Source of the DNA: Hypericibacter adhaerens
GTDB lineage: Bacteria > Pseudomonadota > Alphaproteobacteria > Dongiales > Dongiaceae
Length of the DNA stretch: 64,000 nucleotides
Reading direction: 5' to 3'
Assembly (NCBI RefSeq): GCF_008728835.1
Contig: NZ_CP042582.1
Span: forward strand, 1,550,001 to 1,614,000
The position numbers and the translations under genes were made by a program. Of this stretch, positions 52,763 to 62,090 are shown one piece after another. Each line of letters opens with the position of its first letter. Within the stretch, counting starts at the first letter, position 1. The notes beneath the pieces were generated by a model that saw nothing but the letters and a program-made list of their open reading frames with translations, was not told where the DNA came from and made no database searches.

Positions 52763-53658
52763 ATGCCGCGCCGCCTGCCGCCGCTCAACCCGCTGCGCGC
52801 TTTCGAGGCCGCCGCGCGCCATGGCGGCATGACCCGGGCCGCCGCCGAGCTCAACGTCACCCACGGCGCGGTCAGCCACCAGGTCCGCGCACTCGAGGAG
52901 GCGCTCAGCGTCGAGCTGTTCGAGCGCCGCGGCCGCCATCTGGCGCTGACCCTGGCCGGCCAGCAGCTTCTGCCCTCGGTGCAGCAGGCGCTCGATCTCA
53001 TCGCCGACGCCTCGGCCCGGCTGTCGAGGCCCGATCTCGACGGGCGCCTCGCCATCAAGCTGCCGATCGCCTTCGCCGCCAAGTGGCTGCTGCCGCGCCT
53101 CGCGCGCTTCCGCGATGCCTATCCGCAGATCGAGCTCGGGCTGCTGCCTTTCCGGCCGGTGCCCGCGAGCGCGGCGAGGAGGCCGATCTCACCATCGATT
53201 ACGGGCGCGGGCCCTGGAAGCGGAAATGGACCGGCTCATCGCCAGCATCGATCTCTTTCCGATCTGCAGCCCGCGCCTGATCCAATGCCGGGGCGCCGCT
53301 GCGCGAGCCGGCGGACCTGGCCAGGCACACGCTGATCCACGACGATGACGGCACGGCCTGGTCCAACTGGCTCCTGGTCGGCGGCGTCGAAGGGGTCGAC
53401 GGCAGTGCCGGCCTGCGCATGGGCACGGCACTGCTCAGCATCGAGGCGGCGGTGCAGGGGCTGGGCGTGGCGCTGGGCGACAAGGCGATCGCGACCGAGG
53501 AACTGGCCAGCGGCTCGCTGGTACGGCTCTTCGGCCTCGGCGTGCCGGCGACCTCCTATTATTACCTGGTCTGCGATCCGGACCAGCTGCAGGTGCCGCG
53601 CGTGCGCGCCTTCATCGACTGGCTGCTCGACGAGGCGGGCCAGAGCTTCGCGCGTTAG
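52763..53658 (+). pseudogene. LysR family regulator (GcvA-like), three frameshifts
   Basis: The winged helix (RLPPLNPLRAFEAAARHGGM, ELNVTHGAVSHQVRALEEAL) and most of the first effector half are intact, in one frame to about 53165. The expected continuations EEADLTIDYGRGPW, MDRLIASIDLFPICSPRLIQ and REPADLARHTLIHDDDGTAW lie in other frames, with shifts near 53165, 53210 and 53290, and the last part ends at 53658. Each shift is one or two bases. With the frame restored the protein is of normal length. Divergent from the DDAH-like gene, it would be its natural regulator. Confidence 0.8.
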
Positions 53659-53678
53659 GCCGATTCGAGAGAGGGGCG

Positions 53679-54531
53679 TCAGGCGCCGCGACGGCGACGG
53701 CTGCCGAGCGAGAAGGCCATAAGGCGAGGTGGTCGCGACCACCCCGCCATATTGGACGGGCGTGAGCCGTTCGCCGAGCACGATGACCGCGAAGGCGATC
53801 GTCACCACCGGCTCATATTCATCATCATCGCGACTGCATGCCGGTGATCCGCCGCAGGCCAGGAACCACAGCAGTAGCCGTGATGTAGCAGGAGACGGCG
53901 CCGCGGCGGCGAGCCCGCCAGCGCGCTGCCGGGCAGGCCCCAGCTTCCCGTGAACGGCCCAGCAGCAGCACCAGCGCAGCAGCCACAGATTGGTGAAGAA
54001 GCTCATCGTCAGCGGCGGATCCTGCGCGAGCGCACGCCACCGAAGACGCTGGTCGCGGCGACGGAGAGGGAGGCCGCCAGTGCCCAGGCGATGCGCGCCA
54101 GTCGAGCACATCGAAGGTGGGCCGATCGCGAAGGCGAGGCCGACGAAAGCGACGAGGATGGCGGCGCCTTTGCCGAGCGACAGCCGTTCGCGGCCGGAGA
54201 GGGCGCTCATCAATCCCGCCAGCAGCGGGTTCGTATAGAGGATCAGCACCGCCAGCGAGACCGGGATGAAGGCGACCGAGCTCAGGTAACCGACCGACTG
54301 CCATAGGCGGTGATCGAGAGCCAAAGCGTGTTGATCAGCCCATGGCGCGAGAGTCGCAGCCGCTGACGCCGGATCACCAGCAGGATCAGCGCCACCAGCA
54401 CGAAGGCGGCCGTGCGCAGCGTGACGATGGTGAGCGGCGTGGCGCCGCTGTCATAGGAGATGCGCGAGAAGGGCGTGATGAAGGCGAAGCCGTGGCGCAG
54501 CCGACGATGAAGGCGAAACCCATGGCTTCAT
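53679..54531 (-). pseudogene. EamA-like transporter, at least five frameshifts
   Basis: Pieces of a DMT transporter occur in all three frames: HGFAFITPFSRISYDSGATP, LSSVAFIPVSLAVLILYTNP, RLSLGKGAAILVAFVGLAFA, PPLTMSFFTNLWLL, EPVVTIAFAVIVLGERLTPV and LMAFSLGSRRRRGA before the stop. At least five single-base shifts separate them. The 5' boundary is approximate. It is convergent with the LysR gene. Confidence 0.75.
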
Positions 54532-54809
54532 GCCGATGCGACTCCGGTACGGCCTGGGCGGTCGGGCCGCTGCGATCGGTCGAGGAGGCGGGGGCGGTCT
54601 CGGGACTCCGGAGGATGCGCGGGAACTTCCGGGCGGCACCGGCAAGCCGTTGATCTATCGGGCCGGATTGGCGCTGTCCAGCCCGCCGAGCGGCTGGACG
54701 GGCCGCCGGACGGATGCCATAGTGGCCGCCCAAAGAAGGGGGGGCGCCTGACCGGCGGCCCCTGTTTTGATATCTGATGCCGCCTTCCCGCCGCGCCGAT
54801 AGGGAGCGC

Positions 54810-55169
54810 ATGACCGACCGATGGCTGGGTACGCGTCTTTACACGTTGCTTTGGGGTGTGCCGGTCGGCACCGACCGCTACGGGCAATCGCTACTTCCGC
54901 GGCAAGCGCCCGCTGCATGGCCGCGAGCGGCGCTGGGTGATCTATAACGGCGAGCCGGAGGCCTCGGAAGTGCCGGCCGAATGGCATGGCTGGCTGCATG
55001 GCAGCCCGGTGCCGCCGCCGACGGGCCAGGAGACGCATCGTCCCTGGCAAAAGGAACATGAGCCCAACCTGACCGGCACGGTCGAAGCCTATCGCCCGCC
55101 GGGCCATGTGCTCGAAGGCGGTCAGCGCGCCAGGCCAGCGGCGACTACGAGCCGTGGGTTCCGAACTGA
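54810..55169 (+). pseudogene. NADH:ubiquinone oxidoreductase subunit NDUFA12, two frameshifts
   Basis: The accessory complex I subunit of alphaproteobacteria and mitochondria. WLGTRLYTLLWGVPVGTDRY from ATG 54810 is followed after a one-base insertion (near 54887) by NRYFRGKRPLHGRERRWVIY, NGEPEASEVPAEWHGWLHG and RPWQKEHEPNLTGTVEAYRP; a missing base near 55132 separates SGDYEPWVPN and the stop at 55167. AGGGAG precedes the start. The neighbour order NDUFA12-mlaD is conserved in alphaproteobacteria, so the gene is expected to be intact. Confidence 0.82.
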
Positions 55170-55240
55170 TCGCCGGTGCCGCGGCTCACGCATCGGCCGC
55201 CAGGGTCGCCCAATCCGTTCGGACGCCCGAGGGACGTGGC

Positions 55241-55726
55241 ATGAAGCGCAATGCAATCGAGACGATGATGGGAGCGGTGGTGCTGCTGGTGGCAGCCACC
55301 CTTCCTCGCCTTCGCCTATAGCAGCAGCAATGTCAGCCAGGTCGAGGCTACGGTGCTGGCCAAGTTCAACCGCGTGGACGGCATCTCGCCCGGCAGCGAG
55401 GTCCGCCTGAGCGGAATCAAGGTGGGTTCCGTGCTTTCACCCATCTCGATCCCAAGACCTATCTCGCCGAGGTGCGGATGAGCATCCTCAACGATGTGCA
55501 GCTGCCGACCGACAGCTCGGCGCGCATCCTCTCCGACGGCCTGCTCGGCAATCCCTACATGGCGCTCGAGCCCGGTGCCGACGACACCATGATTCCGCCG
55601 GGCGGCGAGATCAGGAAGACCCAGGACCCGCTCAACCTGGTCGATCTGATCGGGCGCTTCATCTTCAGCTCGACCGGTTCGGGCGGCTCGTCCTCCTCTT
55701 CCTCGGGCTCGCAGAACCAGCAGTAG
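55241..55726 (+). pseudogene. mlaD: Outer-membrane lipid asymmetry protein MlaD, two frameshifts
   Basis: A periplasmic MCE-domain subunit of the Mla phospholipid transporter. NAIETMMGAVVLLVAATF is the anchor; a one-base insertion near 55300 precedes LAFAYSSSNVSQVEATVLAK, FNRVDGISPGSEVRLSGIKV; another shift near 55437 precedes HLDPKTYLAEVRMSILNDVQ, DSSARILSDGLLGNPYMALE. The C-terminal tail is Gly/Ser-rich. The rest of the sequence is well conserved. Confidence 0.82.
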
Positions 55727-55733
55727 GGCCGCC

Positions 55734-56510
55734 ATGCCGGCCGAAAAGAACCCGCCGCCGGCACCCTCCCAGCATTGGGATCCCGATCGCTACCAGCGCA
55801 ACGCGGGCTTCGTCCCGGTGCTGGGGGCGCCCGTGCTGGAGCTTCTGGCGCCCCGGCCCGGCGAGCGCATCCTCGATCTCGGTTGCGGCGACGGCGTGCT
55901 GACCGAACGGCTGGTGGCGGCCGGCGCCCGGGTGGTCGGAATCGATTCGAGCCCGGAGCAGATCGCCGCGGCCCGCGCCCGCGGCCTCGATGCCCGGGTC
56001 ATGAGCGGCGAGGCCATGAGCTTCGAAGGCGGCTTCGACGCCGTCTTTTCCAACGCGGCGCTCCATTGGATGAAGCGCGCCGATGCGGTGATCGACGGCG
56101 TCTGGCGCGCGCTCGAGCCGGGCGGCCGCTTCGTGGCCGAGATGGGCGGCGGCGACAATGTCGCGGCCATCCTGGGCGCGCTGGTGGCGGCGCTCGACCG
56201 GCGCGGTCACGACGGACGGGCGGCGGCCCCCTGGTTCTTTCCCACGCCCGAGGATTACCGCGCCCGGCTCGAACGGCACGGCTTCAGGGTCTGCAGCATC
56301 GCCCTGATCGAGCGGCCGACGCCGTTGCCGGGTGCCATGGCGGGCTGGCTCGAGACCTTCGCCGAAAGCTTCACCCGCCGCCTGCCGGCGGCGGAACGGT
56401 CGGCCTATATCGCCGAGGTCGAGGCGGCGCTCGCGCCGCGGCTGCGCAATGCCGAGGGGCAGTGGCATGCCGATTACGTCCGGCTCCGCTTCGCCGCTGA
56501 AAAGCCATGA
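55734..56510 (+). CDS. Class I SAM-dependent methyltransferase
   Basis: A 258-residue enzyme. SAM motif I is ILDLGCGDGVLTERL, motif II GIDSSPEQIAAARA and motif III FSNAALHWM followed by LEPGGRFVAEMGGGDNV. The HW-M and the C-terminal part resemble trans-aconitate 2-methyltransferase-like proteins. It lies seven bases after mlaD, between genes that are usually adjacent. Substrate unknown. Confidence 0.88.
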   Translation: MPAEKNPPPAPSQHWDPDRYQRNAGFVPVLGAPVLELLAPRPGERILDLGCGDGVLTERLVAAGARVVGIDSSPEQIAAARARGLDARVMSGEAMSFEGGFDAVFSNAALHWMKRADAVIDGVWRALEPGGRFVAEMGGGDNVAAILGALVAALDRRGHDGRAAAPWFFPTPEDYRARLERHGFRVCSIALIERPTPLPGAMAGWLETFAESFTRRLPAAERSAYIAEVEAALAPRLRNAEGQWHADYVRLRFAAEKP

Positions 56511-56611
56511 TTCATCAAGGATTAATGCCCGCCCCCGACTCTTCTCTGGCGGCGTCGGGCTTGCTATGGTGGCGTCCGGCGCCCACTTGAGATGGCGGGC
56601 GCGAGGCAGGC

Positions 56612-56857
56612 ATGAACCAACCCGTGAAACGCGGCGATCGAAACCCTTCATTCCCGGTCTGGCGTCAGCCGGACGGGAAGGTGCTGTCCTGCACCGAGAA
56701 GATCAAAGTGCTGAACGAGAATCTCTCGGAGATCCGCCAGCTCGCCCAGGACGCGCTCGAAGACGCGATCCTGATGGGCTGCGACGAGGCGCAGATCCGC
56801 AAGGTGCTCGAGGATCTCGTCCTGTCGCTCGACAACCCCTACCGCAAGAACAAGTGA
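56612..56857 (+). CDS. Conserved small protein of unknown function
   Basis: An 81-residue protein that I do not recognise. It is charged, with a predicted helical stretch LNENLSEIRQLAQDALEDAI and LRKVLEDLVLSLDNPY-like sequence, and a cysteine in VLSCTEK and MGCDEAQ. The stop overlaps the GTG start of the DUF2155 gene (GTGA), so it is translated with it. Codon use is like the neighbours. Confidence 0.7.
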   Translation: MNQPVKRGDRNPSFPVWRQPDGKVLSCTEKIKVLNENLSEIRQLAQDALEDAILMGCDEAQIRKVLEDLVLSLDNPYRKNK

Positions 56858-57297
56858 AGCCCGGCCCCTTCCGCGATTGGAGCGCCGCTCTTCGCCGCGG
56901 CCTCGCTCCGTTGTCGATCCTGGCCGCCGGGATGCCGGCGCTGCTTGCCGCCGCGCCGGCGGGAGCCGATCCGTTCCCGGTCGCGGTGCTGCGCACGCTC
57001 GACAAGGTCACGGCGCGCGTGGCCACGATCGAGGTGCCCGTGGGCAGCGCCACCGAGCTGGGGTCGCTCGAGGTGACGGTGCGCGCCTGCGACAAGCGTC
57101 CTCCGGAAGAGACGCCGGAGAGCGCCGCCTTCCTCGAGATCGTCGAGACCAAGACGGGCGAGCCCTCCAAGACGGTGTTCTCGGGCTGGATGTTCGCCTC
57201 GAGCCCGGCGCTGTCGGCGCTCGAGCATCCGATCTACGACATCTGGGTGGTGGATTGCGTGAAGCCCGCCACGAGCGAGTCCGGCACGACGCCGTAG
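56854..57297 (+). CDS. DUF2155 domain-containing exported protein
   Basis: A 147-residue protein with a signal peptide (LAPLSILAAGMPALLAAAPA) and the DUF2155 pattern: VAVLRTLDKVTARVATIEVP, LEVTVRACDKRPPEETPES, VFSGWMFASSPALSALEHPI and YDIWVVDC. Two cysteines may pair. The start GTG 56854 overlaps the previous stop. The last 64 bases overlap the convergent aat gene. Function unknown, but the gene is conserved next to aat and accC in alphaproteobacteria. Confidence 0.88.
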   Translation: MKPGPFRDWSAALRRGLAPLSILAAGMPALLAAAPAGADPFPVAVLRTLDKVTARVATIEVPVGSATELGSLEVTVRACDKRPPEETPESAAFLEIVETKTGEPSKTVFSGWMFASSPALSALEHPIYDIWVVDCVKPATSESGTTP

Positions 57298-57893
57298 AAA
57301 CGCGTCGGCACCGGGATGGCGGCGGCGAGCTGGCGCTGATACTCGGCCCGGCTGATCTCGATGGCGCCGAACTGCTTCAGATGCTCGGTCACGAACTGCG
57401 TATCGAGCAGCCGATAGCCGCCGATCTTGAGCCGCAGCACCAGATGGACCAGCGCCACCTTGCTGGCGTCGCGCGCGCGGCTGAACATGCTCTCGCCGAA
57501 GAAGGCCCCGCCCAGCGACACGCCGTAGAGGCCGCCGACCATCCTGTCCTGGTCCCAGCATTCCACGCTGTGCGCATAGCCGAGGTCGAAGAGCTGGCGC
57601 ATCAGCCGCAGGATGTCCTGGTTGATCCAGGTCTCGTTGCGGCCGGGGGCCGCCTCGGCGCAAGCCATCACGGTCTCGGCGAAGGCGGTGTCGCAGCGCA
57701 CCTGGTAGCGGTTGGAGCGCACGGTGCGGGCGAGGCGGTGGGGCAGGTGGAAGCGGTCGAGCGGCAGCACGCCGCGGCGCTTCGGGTCGATCCAGTGCAG
57801 CTCCGGATCCTCGCGGCCCTCGGCCATCGGGAAGACCCCGCAGGCATAGGCCCGCAGGAGCATATCGGCAGTGATGCGTTCCCGGCCGCTCAC
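57234..57893 (-). CDS. aat: Leucyl/phenylalanyl-tRNA--protein transferase
   Basis: A 219-residue enzyme that adds Leu or Phe to N-terminal Lys/Arg, making N-degrons for ClpS-ClpAP. LLRAYACGVFPMAEGREDPE, WIDPKRRGVLPLDRFHLP, ETWINQDILRLMRQLFDLGY, HSVECWDQDRMVGGLYGVSL, GGAFFGESMFSRARDASKVA and LLDTQFVTEHLKQFGA are all present. Its last residues (after RFYG) are coded in the 64-base overlap with the DUF2155 gene. ClpS and ClpA, its downstream partners, are encoded 35 kb away. Confidence 0.95.
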   Translation of the reverse strand: MSGRERITADMLLRAYACGVFPMAEGREDPELHWIDPKRRGVLPLDRFHLPHRLARTVRSNRYQVRCDTAFAETVMACAEAAPGRNETWINQDILRLMRQLFDLGYAHSVECWDQDRMVGGLYGVSLGGAFFGESMFSRARDASKVALVHLVLRLKIGGYRLLDTQFVTEHLKQFGAIEISRAEYQRQLAAAIPVPTRFYGVVPDSLVAGFTQSTTQMS

Positions 57894-57917
57894 CTCGCCC
57901 TCATGGTCTCTGAAGCG

Positions 57918-59261
57918 TCACTCCTTCGGCGCCACGAACTTCTCGAGCCAGCGGATATCGTAGTCGCCGTTGATGAAGTCGCTCGCTCCCACCAGCCGGC
58001 GATGGAGGGGGATGCTGGTATCGACGCCGCCGATCACGAACTCCTCGAGCGCGCGCCTCAGTCGCATCAGGCATTCGTTGCGGCTCGATCCATGCACGAT
58101 CAGCTTCGCGATCAGGCTGTCGTAGTTGGGCGGCACGCGGTAGCCGCTGTAAAGCGCGGAATCCACCCGCACGCCCAAGCCTCCCGGCGCGTGATAGTCG
58201 GTGATGCGGCCCGGCGACGGCGCGAAGGTGTCGGGGTTCTCGGCGTTCACGCGGCATTCGATCGCGTGGCCGGTGAAGGTGATGTCCTCCTGGCGGAAGC
58301 TCAGGGGCGCGCCGGTCGCGACCCGGATCTGCTCGCGCACCAGGTCGATGCCGGTGATCATCTCGGAGACCGGATGCTCGACCTGCAGGCGCGTGTTCAT
58401 CTCGATGAAGTAGAACTCGCCGTCCTGGAACAGGAACTCGATCGTGCCGGCGCTGCGATAGCCGAGACGGCGCATCGCCGAGGTGGCGATATCGCCGACC
58501 TTCTGGCGCTGGGCGGCATTGAGGGCGGGCGAGGGCGCCTCCTCGAGCACCTTCTGGTGACGGCGCTGCAGCGAGCAGTCGCGTTCGCCCAGATGCACGA
58601 CGTTGCCATGCGCGTCGGCCAGGATCTGGATCTCGATATGGCGCGGATGGGAGAGGTATTTCTCCATATAGACCGCGTCATTGCCGAAATTGGCCTTGGC
58701 CTCGGCGCGCGCGAGGCTGAGCGCCTGGCTCATCTCGGCGCGCGCATTGGCGACCTTCATGCCCTTGCCGCCGCCGCCCGCCGCGGCCTTGATCAGCACG
58801 GGGTAGCCGATGCCGTCGGCGAGAGTCATGGCGTCGGCATCGTTGGTGATGGCGCCGTCGGAGCCGGGCACCACGGGGATGTTGAGCGAGCGCGCCGCGT
58901 CCTTGGCGGCGACCTTGTCGCCCATCAGGCTGATATGCTCGGGCGCCGGGCCGATGAAGGTGAAGCCGTGCTCCTCGACCATGCCGGCGAACTGCGCGTT
59001 CTCCGACAGGAAGCCGATGCCGGGATGGATGGCGTCGGCGCCCGTGATGGTCGCGGCCGACAGGATCGCGGGGATGTTGAGATAGCTCTGGCGCGAGGGC
59101 GGCGGACCGATGCAGACCGCCTCGTCGGCGAGGCGCACATGCATGGCGTCCGAATCCGCCGTCGAATGCACCGCGACCGTGCGGATGCCCATCTCGCGGC
59201 AGGCACGATGGATGCGAAGCGCGATCTCGCCGCGGTTCGCGATCAGGACTTTCTCGAACAT
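57918..59261 (-). CDS. accC: Acetyl-CoA carboxylase biotin carboxylase subunit
   Basis: A 447-residue ATP-grasp enzyme that carboxylates the biotin on AccB for fatty-acid synthesis. [20 protein letters not shown] at the start, [12 protein letters not shown] (ATP loop), [40 protein letters not shown] and [14 protein letters not shown] are signatures. Length is normal. It is 37 bases after accB on the same strand and 24 bases before aat. Confidence 0.97.
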   Translation of the reverse strand: MFEKVLIANRGEIALRIHRACREMGIRTVAVHSTADSDAMHVRLADEAVCIGPPPSRQSYLNIPAILSAATITGADAIHPGIGFLSENAQFAGMVEEHGFTFIGPAPEHISLMGDKVAAKDAARSLNIPVVPGSDGAITNDADAMTLADGIGYPVLIKAAAGGGGKGMKVANARAEMSQALSLARAEAKANFGNDAVYMEKYLSHPRHIEIQILADAHGNVVHLGERDCSLQRRHQKVLEEAPSPALNAAQRQKVGDIATSAMRRLGYRSAGTIEFLFQDGEFYFIEMNTRLQVEHPVSEMITGIDLVREQIRVATGAPLSFRQEDITFTGHAIECRVNAENPDTFAPSPGRITDYHAPGGLGVRVDSALYSGYRVPPNYDSLIAKLIVHGSSRNECLMRLRRALEEFVIGGVDTSIPLHRRLVGASDFINGDYDIRWLEKFVAPKE

Positions 59262-59298
59262 GCCCGTCCCATGACCGGTTGCCGCGTGCCGCCGCCGT

Positions 59299-59751
59299 TC
59301 AATCGATCACCATCAGCACTTCGCCATATTCCACCGGCCGGCCGTCGGCGATCGCGATCTCGCGGACCGTGCCGCCCGCCGGCGCGGGAATCGGATTCAT
59401 CACCTTCATCGCCTCGATGATGAGGAGCGTCTGGCCCTTGCTGACACGGTCGCCGACCTTGACGAACGGGCTGGCGCCCGGCTCGGGCGACAGATAGACG
59501 GTGCCGACCATGGGCGAGGTCACGGCGCCGGCCGGCGGTCCGTCCGTGGCCGTCTTCGCCGGTGCCGTCGCCGCGGGCGCGGCGGCCGCGGGCGCCGGTG
59601 CGGCGGCGACGGCAGCCGCGGCGGCCAGGGTCTGCTTGTTCACGCGGATCCGCTGTGGCCCGTTCTCGTACTCGATCTCGGTGAGGCCCGTCTGCTCCAG
59701 CAGTTCCGCCAGCTTGCGGATCAGCGCCTCGTCCACATCGAACTTCGCCAT
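59299..59751 (-). CDS. accB: Acetyl-CoA carboxylase biotin carboxyl carrier protein
   Basis: A 150-residue carrier. The N-terminal domain ([20 protein letters not shown]) is followed by an Ala/Pro-rich linker and the biotinyl domain with the modified lysine in [11 protein letters not shown] and the thumb region [13 protein letters not shown]. The start overlaps the aroQ stop by one base (TAATG). Operon aroQ-accB-accC. Confidence 0.97.
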   Translation of the reverse strand: MAKFDVDEALIRKLAELLEQTGLTEIEYENGPQRIRVNKQTLAAAAAVAAAPAPAAAAPAATAPAKTATDGPPAGAVTSPMVGTVYLSPEPGASPFVKVGDRVSKGQTLLIIEAMKVMNPIPAPAGGTVREIAIADGRPVEYGEVLMVID

Positions 59752-60209
59752 TACGCCTCTTCCTGGGTCTTGAGCAGGGTCGCCACCGCGTCCAGCGCCA
59801 GCAGATAGCCTTGCGCGCCCAGACCGCAGATGACACCGGTGGCCGCGAGGCTCACATAGGAATGATGACGGAACCGATCGCGGCGATGGATATTCGAAAG
59901 ATGGACCTCGATGACGGGCAGCCCGGCCGCCGTCAGGGCGTCGAGCAGCGCCACCGAGGTATGGGTATAGGCGGCCGGATTGATGACGATCGCGGCATGA
60001 CTCAGCCGCGCCGCCTGGATCCAGTCGACCAGCTCGCCCTCGTGATTCGACTGCTTGAAATCGGCCGCCAGCCCGAGCTCCTTCGCCCGTTTCCGGCAGC
60101 TTTTCTCGATGTCGGCCAGCTTGGCCCGGCCATAGATCGCGGGCTCGCGCTCACCGAGGAGGTTGAGATTGGGCCCGTTCAGGATCAGGACGGTCGGGGT
60201 TTTGGCCAA
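59751..60209 (-). CDS. aroQ: Type II 3-dehydroquinate dehydratase
   Basis: A 152-residue shikimate-pathway enzyme. [20 protein letters not shown] carries the catalytic Asn and Arg; the tyrosine usual near residue 25 is in [42 protein letters not shown] and [20 protein letters not shown] follow with the active-site histidine and arginine. Situated before accB, as in many proteobacteria. Confidence 0.96.
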   Translation of the reverse strand: MAKTPTVLILNGPNLNLLGEREPAIYGRAKLADIEKSCRKRAKELGLAADFKQSNHEGELVDWIQAARLSHAAIVINPAAYTHTSVALLDALTAAGLPVIEVHLSNIHRRDRFRHHSYVSLAATGVICGLGAQGYLLALDAVATLLKTQEEA

Positions 60210-60339
60210 GGGGCTGGATTTCCGCGAATCTGGCAGTTGAATGGGTCCTTATAGCATGGGACCGGGGTGGCGCAACTTGGCGGGCCCGGGCGGAAAAAGG
60301 CCGCCGAGAGGCGCCGCAGCGCGGCCGGCGGGGGCGGTC

Positions 60340-61101
60340 TCAGCCGCCCATCGACATGCCGCCATTCACGCGGATCACCTGGCCGGTGATATAGGCGGCG
60401 TCGTCCGAAGCGAGGAAGGCCATCGCCGCCGCGATCTCCTCCGGCTTGCCGTAGCGGCGCATCGGCACGAGGGTGAGCGCCGCCTCGAGCCCGGCGGCGT
60501 CGATCTCGCCCAGCATCTCGGTCGCGATATAGCCCGGCGAGACGGCGTTGACCGTGACGCCGTGGCGGGCGACCTCGGCCGCGATCGGGCGCATCATCGC
60601 GGTGATGCCGCCCTTGGAGGCGGTGCAGACGGAATATTTGTTGCCGCCGAAATCGGCGATCTCGGTGATGCAGGAGCCGGTCGCGATCAGTCGGCCATGC
60701 TTGCGCTCGATCATGTGCGGCAGCACCGCTCGCGACACGTTGAAGAAGCCATGGAGGTTGCTTTCGATCGCGCGGGTCCAGTCCTCGTCGGTGCTGTCGA
60801 CGAAGGCGCGGTCGATCACGATGCCGGCATTCGAGACCAGGATATCGACCTTGCCGAAAGCCTTGGCGGTTTCGGCGATGAGCTTTTCCGCCTCCGCGCG
60901 CTTGGCGACGTCGGCCTGGACCACGATCGCCTCGCCGCCCGCCTTCCGGATCTCGTCGGCGACGGCCTGGGCCTTGTCCACGGTCGAGACGCAATTGACG
61001 CAGACCTTGGCGCCGTCGGCGGCGAAGCGCAGCGCGATCGCCTTGCCGATCCCCCGCGAGCTGCCGGTGACGATGGCCGAACGGCCCTCGAGCTTTTTCA
61101 T
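60340..61101 (-). CDS. FabG-like SDR with Cys in place of the catalytic Tyr
   Basis: A 253-residue short-chain dehydrogenase: TGSSRGIGKAIALRFAADGA, ILVSNAGIVIDRAFVDSTDE, IATGSCITEIADFGGNKYSV and PGYIATEMLG. In the YxxxK site the lysine of CTASKGG is present, but four residues before it stands Cys (TGC) instead of Tyr (TAC); the nearest Tyr is two residues further up. The start at 61101 has GGAGGA upstream. Unless the tyrosine two residues away replaces it, activity should be low. Confidence 0.88.
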   Translation of the reverse strand: MKKLEGRSAIVTGSSRGIGKAIALRFAADGAKVCVNCVSTVDKAQAVADEIRKAGGEAIVVQADVAKRAEAEKLIAETAKAFGKVDILVSNAGIVIDRAFVDSTDEDWTRAIESNLHGFFNVSRAVLPHMIERKHGRLIATGSCITEIADFGGNKYSVCTASKGGITAMMRPIAAEVARHGVTVNAVSPGYIATEMLGEIDAAGLEAALTLVPMRRYGKPEEIAAAMAFLASDDAAYITGQVIRVNGGMSMGG

Positions 61102-61242
61102 GCTGTCCTCCCTGATGCGCCGGCCGCCGTTTGCCGGAGCCGGTCGTTCTCGAAGGGAGGCTAGGGGCAAGCGCGCCGGCGTGCAACCGGGGCAGGGAGC
61201 GCGCGGCGCGGGACGGACGGTACCGTCTCGCGGCCGTCTCTT

Positions 61243-61917
61243 CTAGAAGCGGTAGCCGATGCCGACGCCGGCGATGATCGGGTTGATGTCGACATCGTCC
61301 TTGCGCGTCACGCCGCCGCTCTTGATGCGCGCGTCCATGCTCATGTCGATATATTTCACGTCGACATTGACGAACCAGTGATCGTCGATGCCGATATCCA
61401 TGCCGGCCTGCACCGCCCAGCCGAGCGAGTTGTCGAGCGAGACCTTGGTCGGCCCGCCGAGCGCCGATTCCAGCGACTGGCTCGCGTCCTCGCCGTAGGT
61501 GATGGTGTAGTTGATGCCGGCGCCGATATAAGGGTTGAAGCGGGATTTCGGCAGGAAGTGCCACTGCACCAGGAGCGTCGGCGGCAGCAGCCAGGTGTCG
61601 GCCACCTTGCCGAGACCGGCGATGCTGCCCCGGCCTTTGACGTCATGTTCCGTGGTGGCGAGGATCAGCTCGAAGCCGATGTTCTCGGTCGCCATGTAGG
61701 TGAAGTCGAGCTCGGGCACGACCGCGGGCTGCGCCTGCAGCTTGCCCGTCGTGAGGTCGGGCGTGATCCCGTCGCTCTCGCTGGTCGGGACGACGCCGAT
61801 GGCGCGTGCGCGCACGAGCCAGTCGCCGGCCTCCGCCGCCATCGCGGGCGTGGCGAGCGCCGTCGCGACGGCCAGGCAGGCGCCGAGGACCGTTAGCCTT
61901 TTGATACCGCTTGGCAT
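61243..61917 (-). CDS. OmpW family outer membrane protein
   Basis: A 224-residue eight-stranded beta-barrel. A signal peptide (LTVLGACLAVATALATPAMA) is followed by GDWLVRARAIGVVPTSESDG, FTYMATENIGFELILATTEH, TWLLPPTLLVQWHFLPKSRF, NPYIGAGINYTITYGE and the C-terminal aromatic GVGIGYRF. Small hydrophobic molecules are the usual cargo. The start at 61917 has GGGGAA just before; the upstream ATGs at 61929 and 61941 are less likely. Confidence 0.92.
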   Translation of the reverse strand: MPSGIKRLTVLGACLAVATALATPAMAAEAGDWLVRARAIGVVPTSESDGITPDLTTGKLQAQPAVVPELDFTYMATENIGFELILATTEHDVKGRGSIAGLGKVADTWLLPPTLLVQWHFLPKSRFNPYIGAGINYTITYGEDASQSLESALGGPTKVSLDNSLGWAVQAGMDIGIDDHWFVNVDVKYIDMSMDARIKSGGVTRKDDVDINPIIAGVGIGYRF

Positions 61918-62090
61918 GATATTCCCCATCCGAAAGGTCATCCGCGCCCGCGAACTTGCCGGCGCCTTTTCATCCTCGGGTGGCGGGGGGCTTTCGCGAT
62001 TTGACCTGAATCAAAAGGGCCCGCGACGCGGTGACGCGCGGGCCCGGAAGGCGGAAACGGAAGGCGGAAACGGATCGGTGGGCGCGCGGC

